Source: Leptodactylus fallax | Taxonomy: Eukaryota; Chordata; Amphibia; Anura; Leptodactylidae | Direction of reading: 5' to 3' | DNA: 64,000 bases | NCBI GenBank assembly: GCA_947044405.1 | Contig: CAMRHE010000067.1 | Coordinates: forward strand, 5,771,501 to 5,835,500 | Part shown: positions 13,268 to 25,429 of the stretch, one piece after another | Position numbering within the stretch: the stretch's first letter is position 1 | Layout of the letters: each line of letters starts with the position of its first letter | Translations under genes and position numbers: made by a program | The notes under the pieces: model-generated | Seen by the model: only the letters and a program-made list of their open reading frames with translations | What the model was told of the DNA's origin: nothing | Database searches by the model: none

Positions 13268-13693
13268 TATGCGGGCAGGGCCCTCTATCACACTGTGCCA
13301 GTTGGTCACTGTTAGTATTATATCTGTCTTGTATATTTTGTGTACCTTATGTAAACCCTCAAATGTAAAGCACCATGGAATTAATATAATAATGTACAGC
13401 ACCATGGAATTAATATAATAATGTAAAGCACCATGGAATTAATATAATAATGTACAGCACCATGGAATTAATATAATAATGTAAAGCACCATGGAATTAA
13501 TATAATAATGTGCAGCACCATGGAATTAATATAATAATGTAAAGCACCATGGAATTAATATAATAATGTAAAGCACCATGGAATTAATATAATAATGTAC
13601 AGCACCATGGAATTAATATAATAATGTAAAGCAACGTGGAATTAATGGTGCTATATAAATAAACATTAATAATAATAAAAATAATAAATAAAA
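13268..13693 (+). mobile_element. SINE-like 3' end with expanded 29-bp repeats
   Basis: The segment has the features GCGGGCAGGGCCCTC, TGTAAAGC and GGTGCTATATAAATAAA, then an AATAATAATAAA tail. The copy at 31022-31180 has the same features. Within it, the module before the tail is repeated in tandem (13362-13651). The 5' part is truncated. Confidence 0.6.
13362..13651. repeat. 29-bp tandem repeat, ten copies
   Basis: Ten copies of a 29-bp unit (AATGTAAAGCACCATGG plus AATTAATATAAT) start at exact 29-bp steps from 13362 to 13623. Several adjacent copies alternate GTAAAG and GTACAG, suggesting 58-bp dimers as the unit of expansion. The last copy runs into the normal SINE-like tail, so the array grew from that tail. 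Confidence 0.93.
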
Positions 13694-15157
13694 AATGCAG
13701 AAAAATGTATAGGAAGGGTCACATAGTAAGAGGTTACTCATGTCTACCAAGCTTCTTGTTCAATCCTTTGTGTGTCTTAGTAGTCATCCAATAGCAACAT
13801 CATGAAAGAAAGTAAATGGGTAGGAGAAGGGAGCATAATAAAGGGGGAAGTGGGGAAAGACAATGTTACAAGTAAAGCTGCACATGGACCAGTAGCAGAG
13901 ATGCATCCCTACAATGTGACAATGCATCATATAAGGCTTGCAGCTCTCCCAGACATACCAGATGTCACTGAACATTTCACACTAACTGGTATCATCACAG
14001 ATCATTTCTTTTAACGTCATCAACGGGTCATTCTCCATTTGCATTTTTCTGATAATTTCCTAGAATAAATTATGTTTTATTAAAATATAAAAATTATTAT
14101 CAATAATCCCTGATGTATCCATGATATATCCTTATAAATCTTATAAAAATTGTCTTAACATAGCAATAGCAATAACCAAAAAAGTTACAATTATAGCATC
14201 CCACATAATCCGCCTCCCACTTCAGAGACGGCCATCAGGAAAGAAAGGAAAATTATTATTATGGCTCCCACCATTTACAAATGAATCATCCAACAGTATC
14301 TGTCCTGTGTGGACCCGGTTTCTAAGAATGATGGTCTATCTTTGGGACAGGCCATCGATATTAGATCTGCGTGAGTCCAACACCCAGGACCTCACCTGTA
14401 CTGAGACAGTGAGTAAGACAAACTGTAGCAGCAAGAATAGGTAGTGCAACGCTGCCCCATAGACTTCAAATATCTAAACTACATTGCTCTCTTTTTTTGG
14501 TATCCATTGACTACTGTGGGGAAAATCAACATCAATACATCATCTAATGGTCCATGGCACATTGGCACATGGCACATTTATTCTAATACAGAAAAACATG
14601 GGCACTGTACAACAATGCCTCTGTACAGACATATGCCAGTATGTTCATAGGATAACTCTACTGCCATAGTTCAGTATCACTTGGAACTAGTATGGAGCCA
14701 TAATGCAATCTTATCTATGAATAAGTCAGAACATCTGACATAAAGCACTATGAAAATAAACTTTATGGGTAATCCCGTACAATTTTTAAAGTGTCATATT
14801 ACAAGTTATTTTTCTTAACTCAATTAAATAACTAATTGTTGGGTGACCTAAAAATACTGAATTAGCAACAAACTCTCATAGCTCCCTCTGGTGGTATACT
14901 GATAGCATGAGAATAAAAAATGCTTAAAAAATTACATTTAGTTTAACACTGGACTGTACAACTTCATTATTCATTATGTCTCTGAAATATAATAAATACA
15001 TGCAATGTCTGAGATGAAAAATGGTATTAAAGAGTATCTTTCATGTCCTTATCAATATGCAGTATTATATACCACTAGAAAGCTGACTGTCGGCTTTCCC
15101 TGTATGTGCCCCAGTGCTATTATCTCTTTATTTTATAACTAATGGTCGTGCTGACTG
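13694..15157. other. Intergenic sequence, nothing recognised
   Basis: No repeats with clear ends and no coding signature were found. The segment is AT-rich and contains only short open frames. Confidence 0.5.
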
Positions 15158-16640
15158 CCTTTGAGGCCGGGGCCCCATATAGCATAAATGCCGTGATTTG
15201 GCCATGGTGGAAACGCTGTGTTTTACAGTACCTGCAAAGTGGATGGGATTCTGACTAATCCCATCCACACATTGCAGAAAAATATCCGCAGCGGAAATGC
15301 TGTGATTTAAAAAACGCAAGTGTTTTTGTAAATCGCAGCATGTCAATTATACCTGTAGAAGCGGCAGGTAAAATAGAAGCACAAAGCCTGAAGAGTAAAA
15401 CTCTGCAAACGTTCCGTGAAAAGGGCTGCAGAAAAAAACGCAATGCTTTCCACTACATTTTTTTACGCAGCACTTTTTGGCTGCGGCCCGCTATGTGGAG
15501 CCTTAGCCTAAAGGGGTTTTCCCATCTTAGGTTTATACCTGCTCTCGTGTATGTTTTCCCTTAATGTTCCTGGTTTCAATGACAAGTTGGTGGACAGGCT
15601 TAGCTTATGTGACGTACAGCTCAAGGCAGTGCTCAAAAAAATAAACTGTACACTGTTATCTTTTGATGTACATACAGAGATAACAGAGAAACTGATCAAG
15701 TACTGTACTAGGCTTTATCAGGGCTCAGCAGCTAAGTGCACTTTGAAGAGGTGACAGAAGTTCCATTAGCCATCAATCACATTGAAGAAAGAAGAAAAGA
15801 GGAGGACAAAGCAGCCTAAAGACATGTAGGAATAATCTTTAGAAAGATTTGGGATTAGGATCCCACTGAAGACAGCATCGGCTTCTTACGCAGCGAAGAT
15901 AGTGAGGTGGACAGCTCATCTGCATGAAGGGGGCGTGATGCCAACGGCCCAGGAGGCTGTATACGGGGGTATGACGATGCTGTGCTCAGAGTCTGTCCTA
16001 CTGCTATTAATGCTGTGCTATTAAGAGTCTCTTGCAACTTAAAAATTCTGGCACACTGCAGAAGGTGCCAGGAGCCAGGACTGAAATCTATATCAGTTAG
16101 GGACTTGCAGTAACTTACACTAGTTTCATAGGTCATTAATATGAAGTTTAGGAGAACCCCTTTAAGTTTTCTCTGAGGCTCTGTCACTCAGCTACTTACC
16201 CACTGATGGAACCATCATCACATATATATTATTTACAATATGACAACGTGAACAATAGGGACACTAGACTTTTTTCTGGCAATGTTTAGTATTGTTTAGG
16301 CTCTGCATGGTATAATTATATGATCTCTAAATGACAGCATGTTATGCAGCATTACATGGCAGTAATATTTGAGGTGTATGTGATTGCTATTTAAAGCGAA
16401 CCTATCAGGTGTTATCAGAGAAGCTGAGCTCTGTGATATACAGGTTTATATGATTGGGAGTAGAATTTCTGAGAAAAAGCTGGACTCCTAGGACAGACAG
16501 TGAGAGTCCTGATTACTCCGCCCTTAGACACTGATTGACAGCTCTCCTTGTATTAGTGTGTGTATACAGAAAGCTGTCAATCACTGTGTGGGGGAAGCAT
16601 AATCATGACTCTCACTGTCTCTCATAGGAATCCTTTCAGG
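15158..16640. mobile_element. Cluster of three MITE-like foldback repeats
   Basis: 15158-15507 is an AAGGCCCC-type palindromic block, ending TATGTGGAGCCTTAGCC. 15508-16166 starts CTAAAGGGGTTTTCCC and ends GAACCCCTTTAAG, giving inverted ends. 16390-16640 starts TTAAAGCGAACCTATCAGG and forms a foldback around AGCTGTCAATCA and TGATTGACAGCT. None codes for protein. Confidence 0.55.
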
Positions 16641-16692
16641 ATTTACTCCTTGAACTTTATTTAGAAATCCTGTGTCAAATAATATAAGCCTA

Positions 16693-18329
16693 CAGTGCTG
16701 GCCAAAAGTATTGGCACCCCTGCAATTCTGTCAGATAATACTCAATTTCTTCCAGAAAATGATTGCAATCACAAATGCTTTGGTAATAATATCTTCATTT
16801 AATTTGTCGTCAATGGAAAACCACAAAAAGAATTGTCAAAAAGCCAAATTGGATATAATTCCACACCAAACATAAAAAAGGGGGTGGACAAAAGTATTGG
16901 CACCTTTTGAAAAATCATGTGATGCTTCTCTAATTTGTGTAATTAACAGCACCTGTTACTTACCTGTGGCACATAACAGGTGGTGGCAATAACTAAATCA
17001 CACTTGCAGCCAGTTGAAATGGATTAAAGTTGACTCAAACTCTGTCCTGTGTCCTTGTGTGTACCACATTGAGCATGGAGAAAAGAAAGAAGACCAAAGA
17101 ACTGTCTGAGGACTTGAGAAGCAAAATTGTGAGGAAGCATGAGCAATCTCAAGGCTACAAGTCCATCTCCAAAGACCTAAATGTTCCTGTGTCTACCGTG
17201 CGCAGTGTCATCAAGAAGTTTAAAGCCCATGGCACTGTGGCTAACCTCCCTAGATGTGGACAGAAAAGAAAAATTGACGAGAGATTTCAACGAAAGATTG
17301 TGCGGATAGTGGCTAAAGAACCTCGACTAACATCCAAACAAGTTCTAGCTGCCCTGCAGTCCGAGGGTACAACAGTGTCAACCCGTACTATGCGTCGGCG
17401 TCTGAATGAAAAGGGACTCTATGGTAGGATACCCAGGAAGACCCCACTTCTGACCCAGAGACATAAAAAAGCCAGGCTGGAGTTTGCCAAAACTTACCTG
17501 AGAAAGCCAAAAACTTTTTGGAAGAATGTTCTCTGGTCAGATGAGACAAAAGTAGAGCTTTTTGGGAAAAGGCATCAACATAGAGTTTACAGGGAAAAAA
17601 AAGAGGCCTTCAAAGAAAAGAACACGGTCCCTACAGTCAAACATGGCGGAGGTTCCCTGATGTTTTGACGTTGCTTTGCTGCCTCTGGCACTGGACTGCT
17701 TGACCGTGTGCATGGCATTATGAAGTCTGAAGACTACCAACAAATTTTGCAGCATAATGTAGGGCCCAGTGTGAGAAAGCTGGGTCTCCCTCAGAGGTCA
17801 TGGGTCTTCCAGCAGGACAATGACCCAAAACACACTTCACAAAGCACTAGAAAATGGTTTGAGAGAAAGCACTGGAGACTTCTAAAGTGGCCAGCAATGA
17901 GTCCAGACCTGAATCCCATAGAACACCTGTGGAGAGATCTCAAAATGGCAGTTTGGAGAAGGCACCCTTCAAATCTCAGGGACCTGGAGAAATTTGCCAA
18001 AGAAGAATGGTCTAAAATTCCAGCAGAGCATTGTAAGAAACTCATTGATGGTTACCGGAAGCGGTTGTTCGCAGTTATTTTGTCTAAAGGTTGTGCTACC
18101 AAGTATTAGGCTGAGGGTGCCAATACTTTTGTCCGGCCCATTTTTGAAGTTTTGTGTAAAATGATCAATGATTTGACTTTTTTTTTCATTCTCTTTTGTG
18201 TTTTTTCATTGCAAGCAAAATAAATGAAGATATTATTACCAAAGCATTTGTGATTGCGATCATTTTCTGGAAGAAATAGAGTATTATCTGACAGAATTGC
18301 AGGGGTGCCAATACTTTTGGCCAGCACTG
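16693..18329 (+). mobile_element. Tc1-like DNA transposon, near full length
   Basis: A 1637-bp element between TA dinucleotides (16691-16692 and 18330-18331). Its ends are CAGTGCTGGCCAAAAGTATT and the complement at the right. The terminal inverted repeats are about 110 bp. A second copy of the AAAAGTATTGGCACC motif about 200 bp inside each end gives the IR/DR layout typical of many Tc1 elements. It encodes one transposase on the + strand, interrupted by a single stop codon. Confidence 0.95.
17075..18109 (+). pseudogene. Tc1-like transposase with a single nonsense codon
   Basis: The frame is open for 344 codons apart from one TGA at codon 198 (17666-17668), where this family has tryptophan in the conserved GGGS-MFWG region. 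The N-terminal paired-like helix-turn-helix is present (GYKSISKDLNVPVSTVRSVI). The DD34E triad is visible: WSDETK, then QQDNDPKHT, then [11 protein letters not shown] with 34 residues between the second D and the E. The protein ends CATKY. I chose the ATG at 17075 because Tc1 proteins start shortly before the HTH. The upstream extension to 17030 has no homologous residues. The copy is inactive as read, but very well preserved. Confidence 0.92.
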
Positions 18330-18796
18330 TATATATAAAAATCTCACCTTTTCTCCCTCTATTATATCCTTCTCTCAGACAGGGCAGCAGAAATCACCTG
18401 GCGGTTCTGCTTTAGTAACCACTATGTTGGTATAGCAGTATTTTCTAAGCACTGTTTTGTATGATGGTACTAGCTTAGCTTGATGGCATATAGTCTCTAT
18501 TACTACCACTATGTCCAAAAAAAACAGTTCTTTTTCAAAGCATTGATGATAAGTTATTACTATCTATACAAGGGTATACACACAAACACAAATTATTATA
18601 TGACTATAGTTTGAGAACATTTAGGCTGTGTCTACAAAGGACATACGCAGTAGCAGCGTCAATAAAACCAAGTTTCTCAGCCATGTAGTCTTAAAAGTAG
18701 TGCATGCACTCTCATAGATCAGATTTGCCCATTGAACGCAAAGGGTCTGATCATCCCTTATCATGTGAATAGAAACTTACACAAATATTATCCATA

Positions 18797-19675
18797 TGGG
18801 GCAGCATGGTGCCCTTGCAGAGCTGAGGTCCTAGGTAGAAATGGGCGAACCTCTCAAGATTCTTTACGTGCTCGGCGGCTCAGGTCCCTGATTCGTTTCA
18901 GGTTGAACAAGTTTGGTATGAACCACATCTTAAATTATCTTAAAAATAGTGTAGAACACTCTTAGGGGCCCTAGTAACTAATCTATACAATTTCTAGCTT
19001 TCTAAGGCAAACACAGCTGAAGTCTCAAAGTGAAAAGTGACATTATTATACTCTGGGGTGTCTTCAGACTCCAGAGTATGATAGGTGAAAGCCCAGGGTA
19101 GGAGTAAAAAATAAAAAATCATTCATACTCACCTTCTGGTACCTCTTTTGGGCCTCCTCGCAGCGTCCTGGTGATGTCCAGCACTCTTCTGTGATGTCAT
19201 CTCCACATGGGCACATTGAGCGGCATGATGTCATGACGCTCGGTGTATTCAAATCACCACTAAGGCCCAATCACAGGCCTCAGCAATGAGCCCAGGCCAG
19301 TGACAACACAAAAGAATGCTGGATGCTGCAAGGAGGCCCAACAGAGGGGTCCATCTATTATACTTTGGGGTCTGGACATGAATCTCCATTTGTTTGGTTT
19401 TATAAAAACCTGAATGATTGTGCCGGCTCGGTACAAACCAATTCACCTATCTCTAGTCCTAGGTTTGAATGCGACCAAGGATAATATCTGTAAGGAGTTT
19501 GTATCTTCTCTCCTGTGTGTGTGGATTTCCTCCCTGTACTCCGCTTTCCTCCCACACTCCTAAGACATACTGATGGGGAATTTAGATTGTCAGCTGTCTA
19601 TGGGACAGTGACTGACAATGTCTGTAAAGCGCTGCAGAATATATTGGTACTATACAAGTAAGAAAAAGGAACAAA
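18797..19675 (+). mobile_element. tRNA-headed SINE split by a hAT-type MITE
   Basis: The left fragment (18797-18835: GGGGCAGCATGGTGCCC, GAGGTCCTAGG) and the right fragment (19456-19675: GTCCTAGGTTTGAATGC to GTACTATACAAGTAAG) form one SINE. The complete type can be reconstructed from the copies at 33205, 41564 and 43286. The head of those copies holds A-box-like TGGCTCACTGGTTAGCA and B-box-like GGGTTCAAATCC motifs. The interrupting element occupies 18836-19455. Confidence 0.85.
18836..19455. mobile_element. hAT-type MITE inserted in a SINE
   Basis: A 620-bp element with ends TAGAAATGGGCGAACC and CACCTATCTCTA. It is flanked by a perfect 8-bp duplication, GTCCTAGG (18828-18835 and 19456-19463). 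It is related to the 393-bp element at 10623-11015 by its ends. Its interior has GAGTATGATAGGTGAAAGC and GTACCTCTTTTGGGCC blocks shared with 11480-11900. No coding capacity was seen. Confidence 0.92.
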
Positions 19676-19889
19676 TAATTTTAAAAACTTTTTATGAATT
19701 AACGTGGATTTTTACTCTTTGCAATGCAAAGGGTAAAAAACAGTGACCAACCCACAGTAATTACTCAGGACCCAGCCTTAAAAATAATAGTTTTATAATA
19801 GTCTCAAGACAGGAACTTCCCCAGCCAGTCTTGTGCTATACTGTGCCTTTAAAAGTGCATGTTATGTTAAGCACTATTGAGATCTCCCT

Positions 19890-20690
19890 AGATAACTCCT
19901 ATTGTGCACAAAGAGGTCGGCTATTAATTAATCAACAATGCATTTAGCAGTGTCTTAGAAGGAGAAGACAAAACCAGAATGACTGATGTATCTGTTCTGG
20001 GCCCAGCCAGTAGATAAAAGCTATTTATAAAGCATTTTATTAAAAAACAACCATGAACCCTGCGTGTATTGCGAGCACGTTCGAGATCCGTTCCGATGAC
20101 AGTTGAAATAAAGCACTATTATATGGCGCTGAACACAGTCTATTACATGGAATTGTTTACCTAAAAATACCAAGCAAAGGCCAGAATCTGGACTTGAAGA
20201 GGCAGCCTTTTGATAGCTCACAAAGCCCTGAATATGCTACTAATAAATTGTTCCACACCTTTGTCTAAACCGAAAGAAAAGGCAAAGGTCCTACGTTCTC
20301 TCACAAGAATGTACAAGTCTCCTCAAAGCAACGTGGCTCTCTCCTTGTAATTCTTAGTATTTGTTGACTTAGAGTTTTCTGAGTGACAATGTACATCACT
20401 GGCATGTTACCTCTACCATCTGTGCTACCGAGTCTATCTTGACTCAGATCAAAGCTTGAAGGCTTCTAAAAAGATAGACAAACCGCAATGTGACAAATAG
20501 CATGCTTTGTTTCACACAGCAAACAGAAATTACTTTCATCGGCCCACGGAAAGAATCCCATGTTTTTAACGCTAATTGTGTTGTCTGCAGCAAAGAGATC
20601 TGGAGCTTTCCTACATTCTCAAGGAATGAATACATTTTCGGGCTCAGTGGGGATATAGCACCTAATCTCTAAACTGAGCAAAACAATGGA
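19890..20690. promoter_or_regulatory. Repeat-poor island, candidate conserved non-coding element
   Basis: This 800-bp stretch lacks every repeat family seen around it. It contains homeodomain-type AT cores (CTATTAATTAATCAAC near 19921, AACGCTAATTGTG near 20569), FOX-type TTGTTTACC near 20154, and balanced composition. No plausible coding frame is present. Its place upstream of RNF32, on the side where SHH lies in other vertebrates, makes an enhancer role plausible. Conservation was not tested. Confidence 0.45.
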
Positions 20691-21608
20691 TTTTATTGGG
20701 TAATTCCTTATCCATAAAAAGGATTGTAAAGTAAAATATATATATACATTATAGAATAGATTTATATATTACAAATTATTTTCTGTTACTATATTATGTA
20801 CTACTATATAATGCTGCAGTGGGAACACAATGTAAGTTCCCTATCTCGTACATTTACTATTGCCATTGCCACTTATCTGATCTACTTGCCTGGGCGTACC
20901 AGGATAGCAGGCAACTACTACCAGGATAGCAGGCATAATGGGCGATACAGGGCCTAAGTCCTAAAGGAGCCCGGTTTCACCTAGACATAAAGTGCTCCTT
21001 GACATGATGCAAAGGGTGGGGAAAATTAAATATGGCACCATTTTAAAGAGACCCACCGCCTTCAAACTATAATTTAACCATTCATTACCTATGTGAAGTA
21101 TATGTACTTGGTGCCCTTGGTGCCAGCAACCTTGTCCCTATTCCAGAGATGGTCTCCTTGGCTATGGGAACATTTAGGGATACTGTCTGTAAGACATAAA
21201 TATGCGCCGTATCCCCTTCACTGGTATTGGATTATACTGTGTGTCTCCTGATCTTTTTTTCCCCTGCAGACATTACTAAAAGATTGTGCAGTAACCCAGT
21301 GGGATCACTACTAAAAGACTATTGAGTATGTAACTGAATTTTTCACTTTAACATTTTTTATGCTGTTTTTAACTTTTGTAACTTTAACTGGATTAACCAA
21401 TGTGGCTGTAGAAGGGTAGATGGTACATTCTTCAACCTTAGATCATTCTAGCAAGGACATGAGTCAGTCCCTTTCTCCTTAGGAGTGTATGTTGGAGCGA
21501 CCTGGTTAGACTGACCCAGCTTGTCAATTACAAGTCAGGACAAGTGTCAATATCGCAATCAAGAAGAAAATGAGATGTTTTTGCCCTGCTCACTTTTTGG
21601 AAGTATTG
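20691..21608. other. Intergenic sequence, nothing recognised
   Basis: About 0.9 kb without a named feature. A short direct duplication of ACCAGGATAGCAGGCA occurs near 20899 and 20920. Confidence 0.5.
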
Positions 21609-21610
21609 TA

Positions 21611-23133
21611 CAGTCATGGCCAAAAGTTTTGAGAATGACACAAATATTATATTTTCACATGATCTGCTGCCCTCTGGTTTTTATGTGTGTTTGTCAGATG
21701 TTTTTATCACATACAGAAATATAATTGCATTCATATTATGAGTAACAGAAGCTTATATTGACAGTTAGAATGAGTTAATGCAGCAAGTCAATATTTGCAG
21801 TGTTGACCCTTCTTCTTCAGGACCTCTGCAATTCTCCCTGGCATGCTCTCAATCAACTTCTGGACCAAATCCTGACTGATAGCAGTCCATTCTTGCAGAA
21901 TCAAGGCTTTCATTTTGTCTGAATTTGTTGGTTTTTGTTTGTCCACCCGTCTCTTGATGATTGACCACAAGTTCTCAATGGGATTAAGATCTGGGGAGTT
22001 TCCAGGCCATGGACCCAAAATCTCTATGTTTTGTTCCCTGAGCCATTTAGTTATCACCTTTGCTTATGGCAAGGTGCTCCACATGCTGGAAAAGGCATTG
22101 TTGAGCGCCAAACTGCTCTTGGATGGTTGGGAGAAGTTGCTCTTGGAGGACATTCTGGTACCATTCTTTATTCATGGCTGTGTTTTTAGGCAAGACTATG
22201 AGAGAGCCGATTCCCTTGGCTGAGAAGCAACCCCACACATGAATGGTTTCAGGATGCTTTACAGTTGGCATGAGACAAGACTGGTGGTAGCGCTCACCTC
22301 TTCTTCTCCGAATAAGCTGTTTCCAGATGTTCCAAACAATCGAAAAGGGGATTTATCAGAGAAAATGACTTTACCCCAGTCCCAGCAGTCCACTCCCTGT
22401 ACCTTTTGCAGAATATCAGTCTGTCCCTGATGTTTTTTCTGGAGAGAAGTGGCCTTGCGCCCTCCTTGAGACCAGGCCGCTCCAAGAGTCTCCGCCCACA
22501 GTGCGGCAGATGCACTCACACCTGCCTGCTGCCACCCAGCAAGCTCTGCACTGCTGGTAGCCTGATCCCGCAGCTGAAACACTTTAAGAGACGGCCTGCC
22601 GCTGCTGGTCTCTGGGCGCCCTGGAGCCTTTTGGCACCAATGGAACCTCTCTCCTTGAAGTTCTTGATGATGCGATAGATTGTTGACTGAGGTGCAATCT
22701 TTCTAGCTGCAATACTCTTCCCAGTTAGGTCATTTTGTGCAGTGCAATGATGACTGCACGTGTCTTAGAGATAACCATGGTTAACAGAAGAGAAACAATG
22801 ATGGCAAGCACCAGCCCCAAAGTGCCAGGGTGTCATTCTTACAATCATGACAGATGATCTCCAGCCCGCCCACAACACCCACACCTGTGTAATGGAGCAA
22901 TCACTGAAACGATGTTAGGTGGTCCTTTAAGGCAGGGCTGCAATGATGTTGAAATGTGTTTGGGGGATAAAGTTCATTTTCTAGGCAAATATTGACTTTG
23001 CAAGTAATGCTGTTAAGCTGATCAATCTATATAACATTCTGGAGTATATGCAAATTGCCATTAGAAAAACTGAAGCAGTAGACTTTGTAAAAATTAATAT
23101 TTGTATCATTCTCAAAACTTTTGGCCATGACTG
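21611..23133 (-). mobile_element. Tc1-like DNA transposon, decayed coding region
   Basis: A 1523-bp element between TA dinucleotides (21609-21610 and 23134-23135), with ends CAGTCATGGCCAAAAGTTTT and its complement. Motifs near both ends (GAATGACACAAATATTA at the left, TAATATTTGTATCATTC at the right) extend the inverted repeats. The transposase lies on the - strand and is broken. This family differs from the three other Tc1-like families here in its terminal sequence. Confidence 0.94.
21788..22778 (-). pseudogene. Tc1-like transposase, frameshifted
   Basis: Transposase homology is spread over several frames. The N-terminus is near 22778 (MVISKTRAVI). The middle contains DWGKVIFSDKSPF, with the first aspartate, and TVKHPETIHVWGCFS. 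The C-terminal part has [13 protein letters not shown] and ends KKKGQHCKY at 21788. Frame changes occur near 22260 and 22050, and stops or shifts lie in the N-terminal third. The region of the second catalytic aspartate around 22060-22100 is altered. It is inactive. Confidence 0.85.
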
Positions 23134-23222
23134 TATGTGACAGAGACTGTGGGCGGAATTTTTTCGACAGACTTCATAGCTATAACTAAAATTTATGAGC
23201 CTCAGGCCAGGCCTACCAACCG

Positions 23223-23820
23223 TTAAAGGGAGGCTATCATTTGATTTAGCCAAATTTCACTAATGACATGTTGGAATAGCCTTTAGAAAGACTATTCTAG
23301 TCCTACCTTTCTTCATCTGTTCTTCACCGCAGTTTTTGAATAAAAGACTTTATAATATATGCAAATTCTGTGCAAAGAGCACAGTGGGCGTTCCCCCTGT
23401 GCTCCGAGCACAGCACCGTCATCCCCAGTATTCTGCCTCCTCCTGCTGTTACACGCCCCCTTCATGTGAAGGCATCCTCCTCTTCTTATTCTTCGCTTTG
23501 GATACTTGGGCCTAGAGTACAGCTTAAGTGCGGGATTTGCATGCGCTGTACTGAGGATTGCTGCTGGTGACGCAGCATAGAATAAGAAGAGGAGGATGCC
23601 TTCACACGAAGGGGCGTGTAACAGCAAGAGGAGGCGGAATGCTGGCGATGAACGCCCCCTGTGCTCTGTGCACAGAATTTTCATATATTATAAAGTCTAT
23701 TGTCCAAAAATGGTGTTGAAGAACAGATGAAGAAAGGTAGGGCTGGAATAGCGTTTCTAAAGGCTATTCCAAAATGTAGTTAGTGAAATTTGGCTAAATC
23801 AAATGATAGACTACCTTTAA
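23223..23820. mobile_element. 598-bp foldback MITE flanked by TTAA
   Basis: Long inverted arms begin TTAAAGGGAGGCTATCATTT at 23223 and end AAATGATAGACTACCTTTAA at 23820. The arms pair for roughly 180 bp each, including GGAATAGCCTTTAGAAAG against CTTTCTAAAGGCTATTCC-type sequence and AGGAGGATGCCTTCACA. The TTAA at each end fits piggyBac-like integration. A related right end, ATGATAGACTCCCTTTAA, lies at about 29159-29176. No protein is encoded. Confidence 0.85.
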
Positions 23821-25429
23821 CTATCATTAGTTCCAATATTCATGTGAATGAGACATAAATAGTTTACTACACACAAACACACAACTATAAGTACACACAA
23901 GCACACTACTGTCTTGGTACACAAGGGTATGTCAAGGGTATGTAAAAGCTATATTGGCAGTTATCCATATCTAAGACACATCTACACTGTTGATATAAAG
24001 GATTGACAGATGAGCACATATGGACAACACAGAGAGGCTTGGGGAGGAGTCCCAGTCCTTTAACATGACACTTGACAGGCACATTGACAGCTCATGCATG
24101 TATTCAGTATTTTTCCTGTATCTATCTTTATGAAGACTTCAATAAATTTCAAGTTATTTATAAGATACCACCTGATATATTATTTTCCTGAAATAGTTAT
24201 TTTATATGTAGGTAAGAATTACGAACATTGATATTACTTGTTTTCATCATCCTTAAATAGTTTTATGTTGTTTTAACACACTTTGCAGAAATAAATAGTA
24301 CAGTCGAATATAAGTAACTTTGTAATGTATCCTATCAGAGAGAAATATCCTTCTTCCTACTCCTCCTCCCTCTGATAAAGCGAGTTTCACTGTGAAAATC
24401 ACTGCTATATCTGTCTCCAGATGGACTGTAAGTCACATGACCCAGATGACTGATCTCTATAGAAGTCTTTAGAGATGGGAGGCGATGGAGCAATCAGAGG
24501 GAGAACAAGATAACAGCAGAAAGCTGAACAGAAACATTTTATCATAACCAAAACACTTTGCATACATCAGTATATGTAAATGCTTCTCTATATATGTCCT
24601 GCATGGTCCTAGCTAGGGCTAGCTATAGGGGGTAACTAAAGGTCCCTTGCTTATCTAAAATATACCACTATTCTTAATGGTACTAGGTAGGGGCCCCATA
24701 ACAGATTTTGCATTGGGGCCCAGAAGCTTCAAGTTACGCCTGTGCTCCCAGAGCTGTTTCTGAGTGAGAAAGATGCAGTTATAGAGCAGATACTCCTCTA
24801 CCTATTATGTACAGATAATGGCAGCTCCACTCAACTTTTCCCCAAAAATGAAAACTAGAGATACAGCCTGAAACAGGGAAATTGCTAAAAACTGCACAAT
24901 AATAAGTTACATAATAGTGATAAGTTACATAAATAGTGTTATTCATCATATACACATGACAGCTTTTTCCTGAAAAGTCACAGGTACGCGTTAAAAGGAC
25001 CTTTCACCACCTTCATCAACCCCATTTCTTAGCATCTGTTAATAAGAGCCGCTCCACTGATTCCAGCAAAGTTTTTTTTCTCTAGTCCCCACCGTTCCTG
25101 AGCCATCCATACAGTTAGTTTTTGTGCCTGATGTGCTATTTAGTTTCTGTATTGTCAGGAGGGCGGAGTCAGGCAGGAGCAAACAATGGCTGTGATTCTG
25201 AGCTCCAATCAGAGGCAGCCAGTGTCAGAGCTCAGAATCACACCCCTTTGGTGCTCCATTAGGAGGCTCAGTCACAATTTCCAATGGAGCCAGTCTTGGC
25301 TGGACTCCTTATCCTTCTATATCTCCATGAGAAGTATGCCCTTTCCATTTGGTCATGCCCAGAGGTAGATACCAACCACACAGGGCCCCTGTATAAGGTA
25401 AGAAAAAAGGCCACGCTCATCTGACAGAA
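23821..25429. other. Intergenic sequence with partial repeats
   Basis: No gene was found. A block at about 24610-24745 (TAGGGGCCCCATAACAG, TTGGGGCCCAGAAGCTT) is a dispersed repeat, also seen at about 45576-45735. A partial MITE related to the 26836 copy lies at about 24992-25230, starting TTAAAAGGACCTTTCACC. The stretch at 23825-24600 shows nothing I can name. Confidence 0.5.

Noticed and set aside
23313..23684. 123-codon - strand frame
   Set aside because: It is contained in the foldback MITE and is built from its inverted arms.
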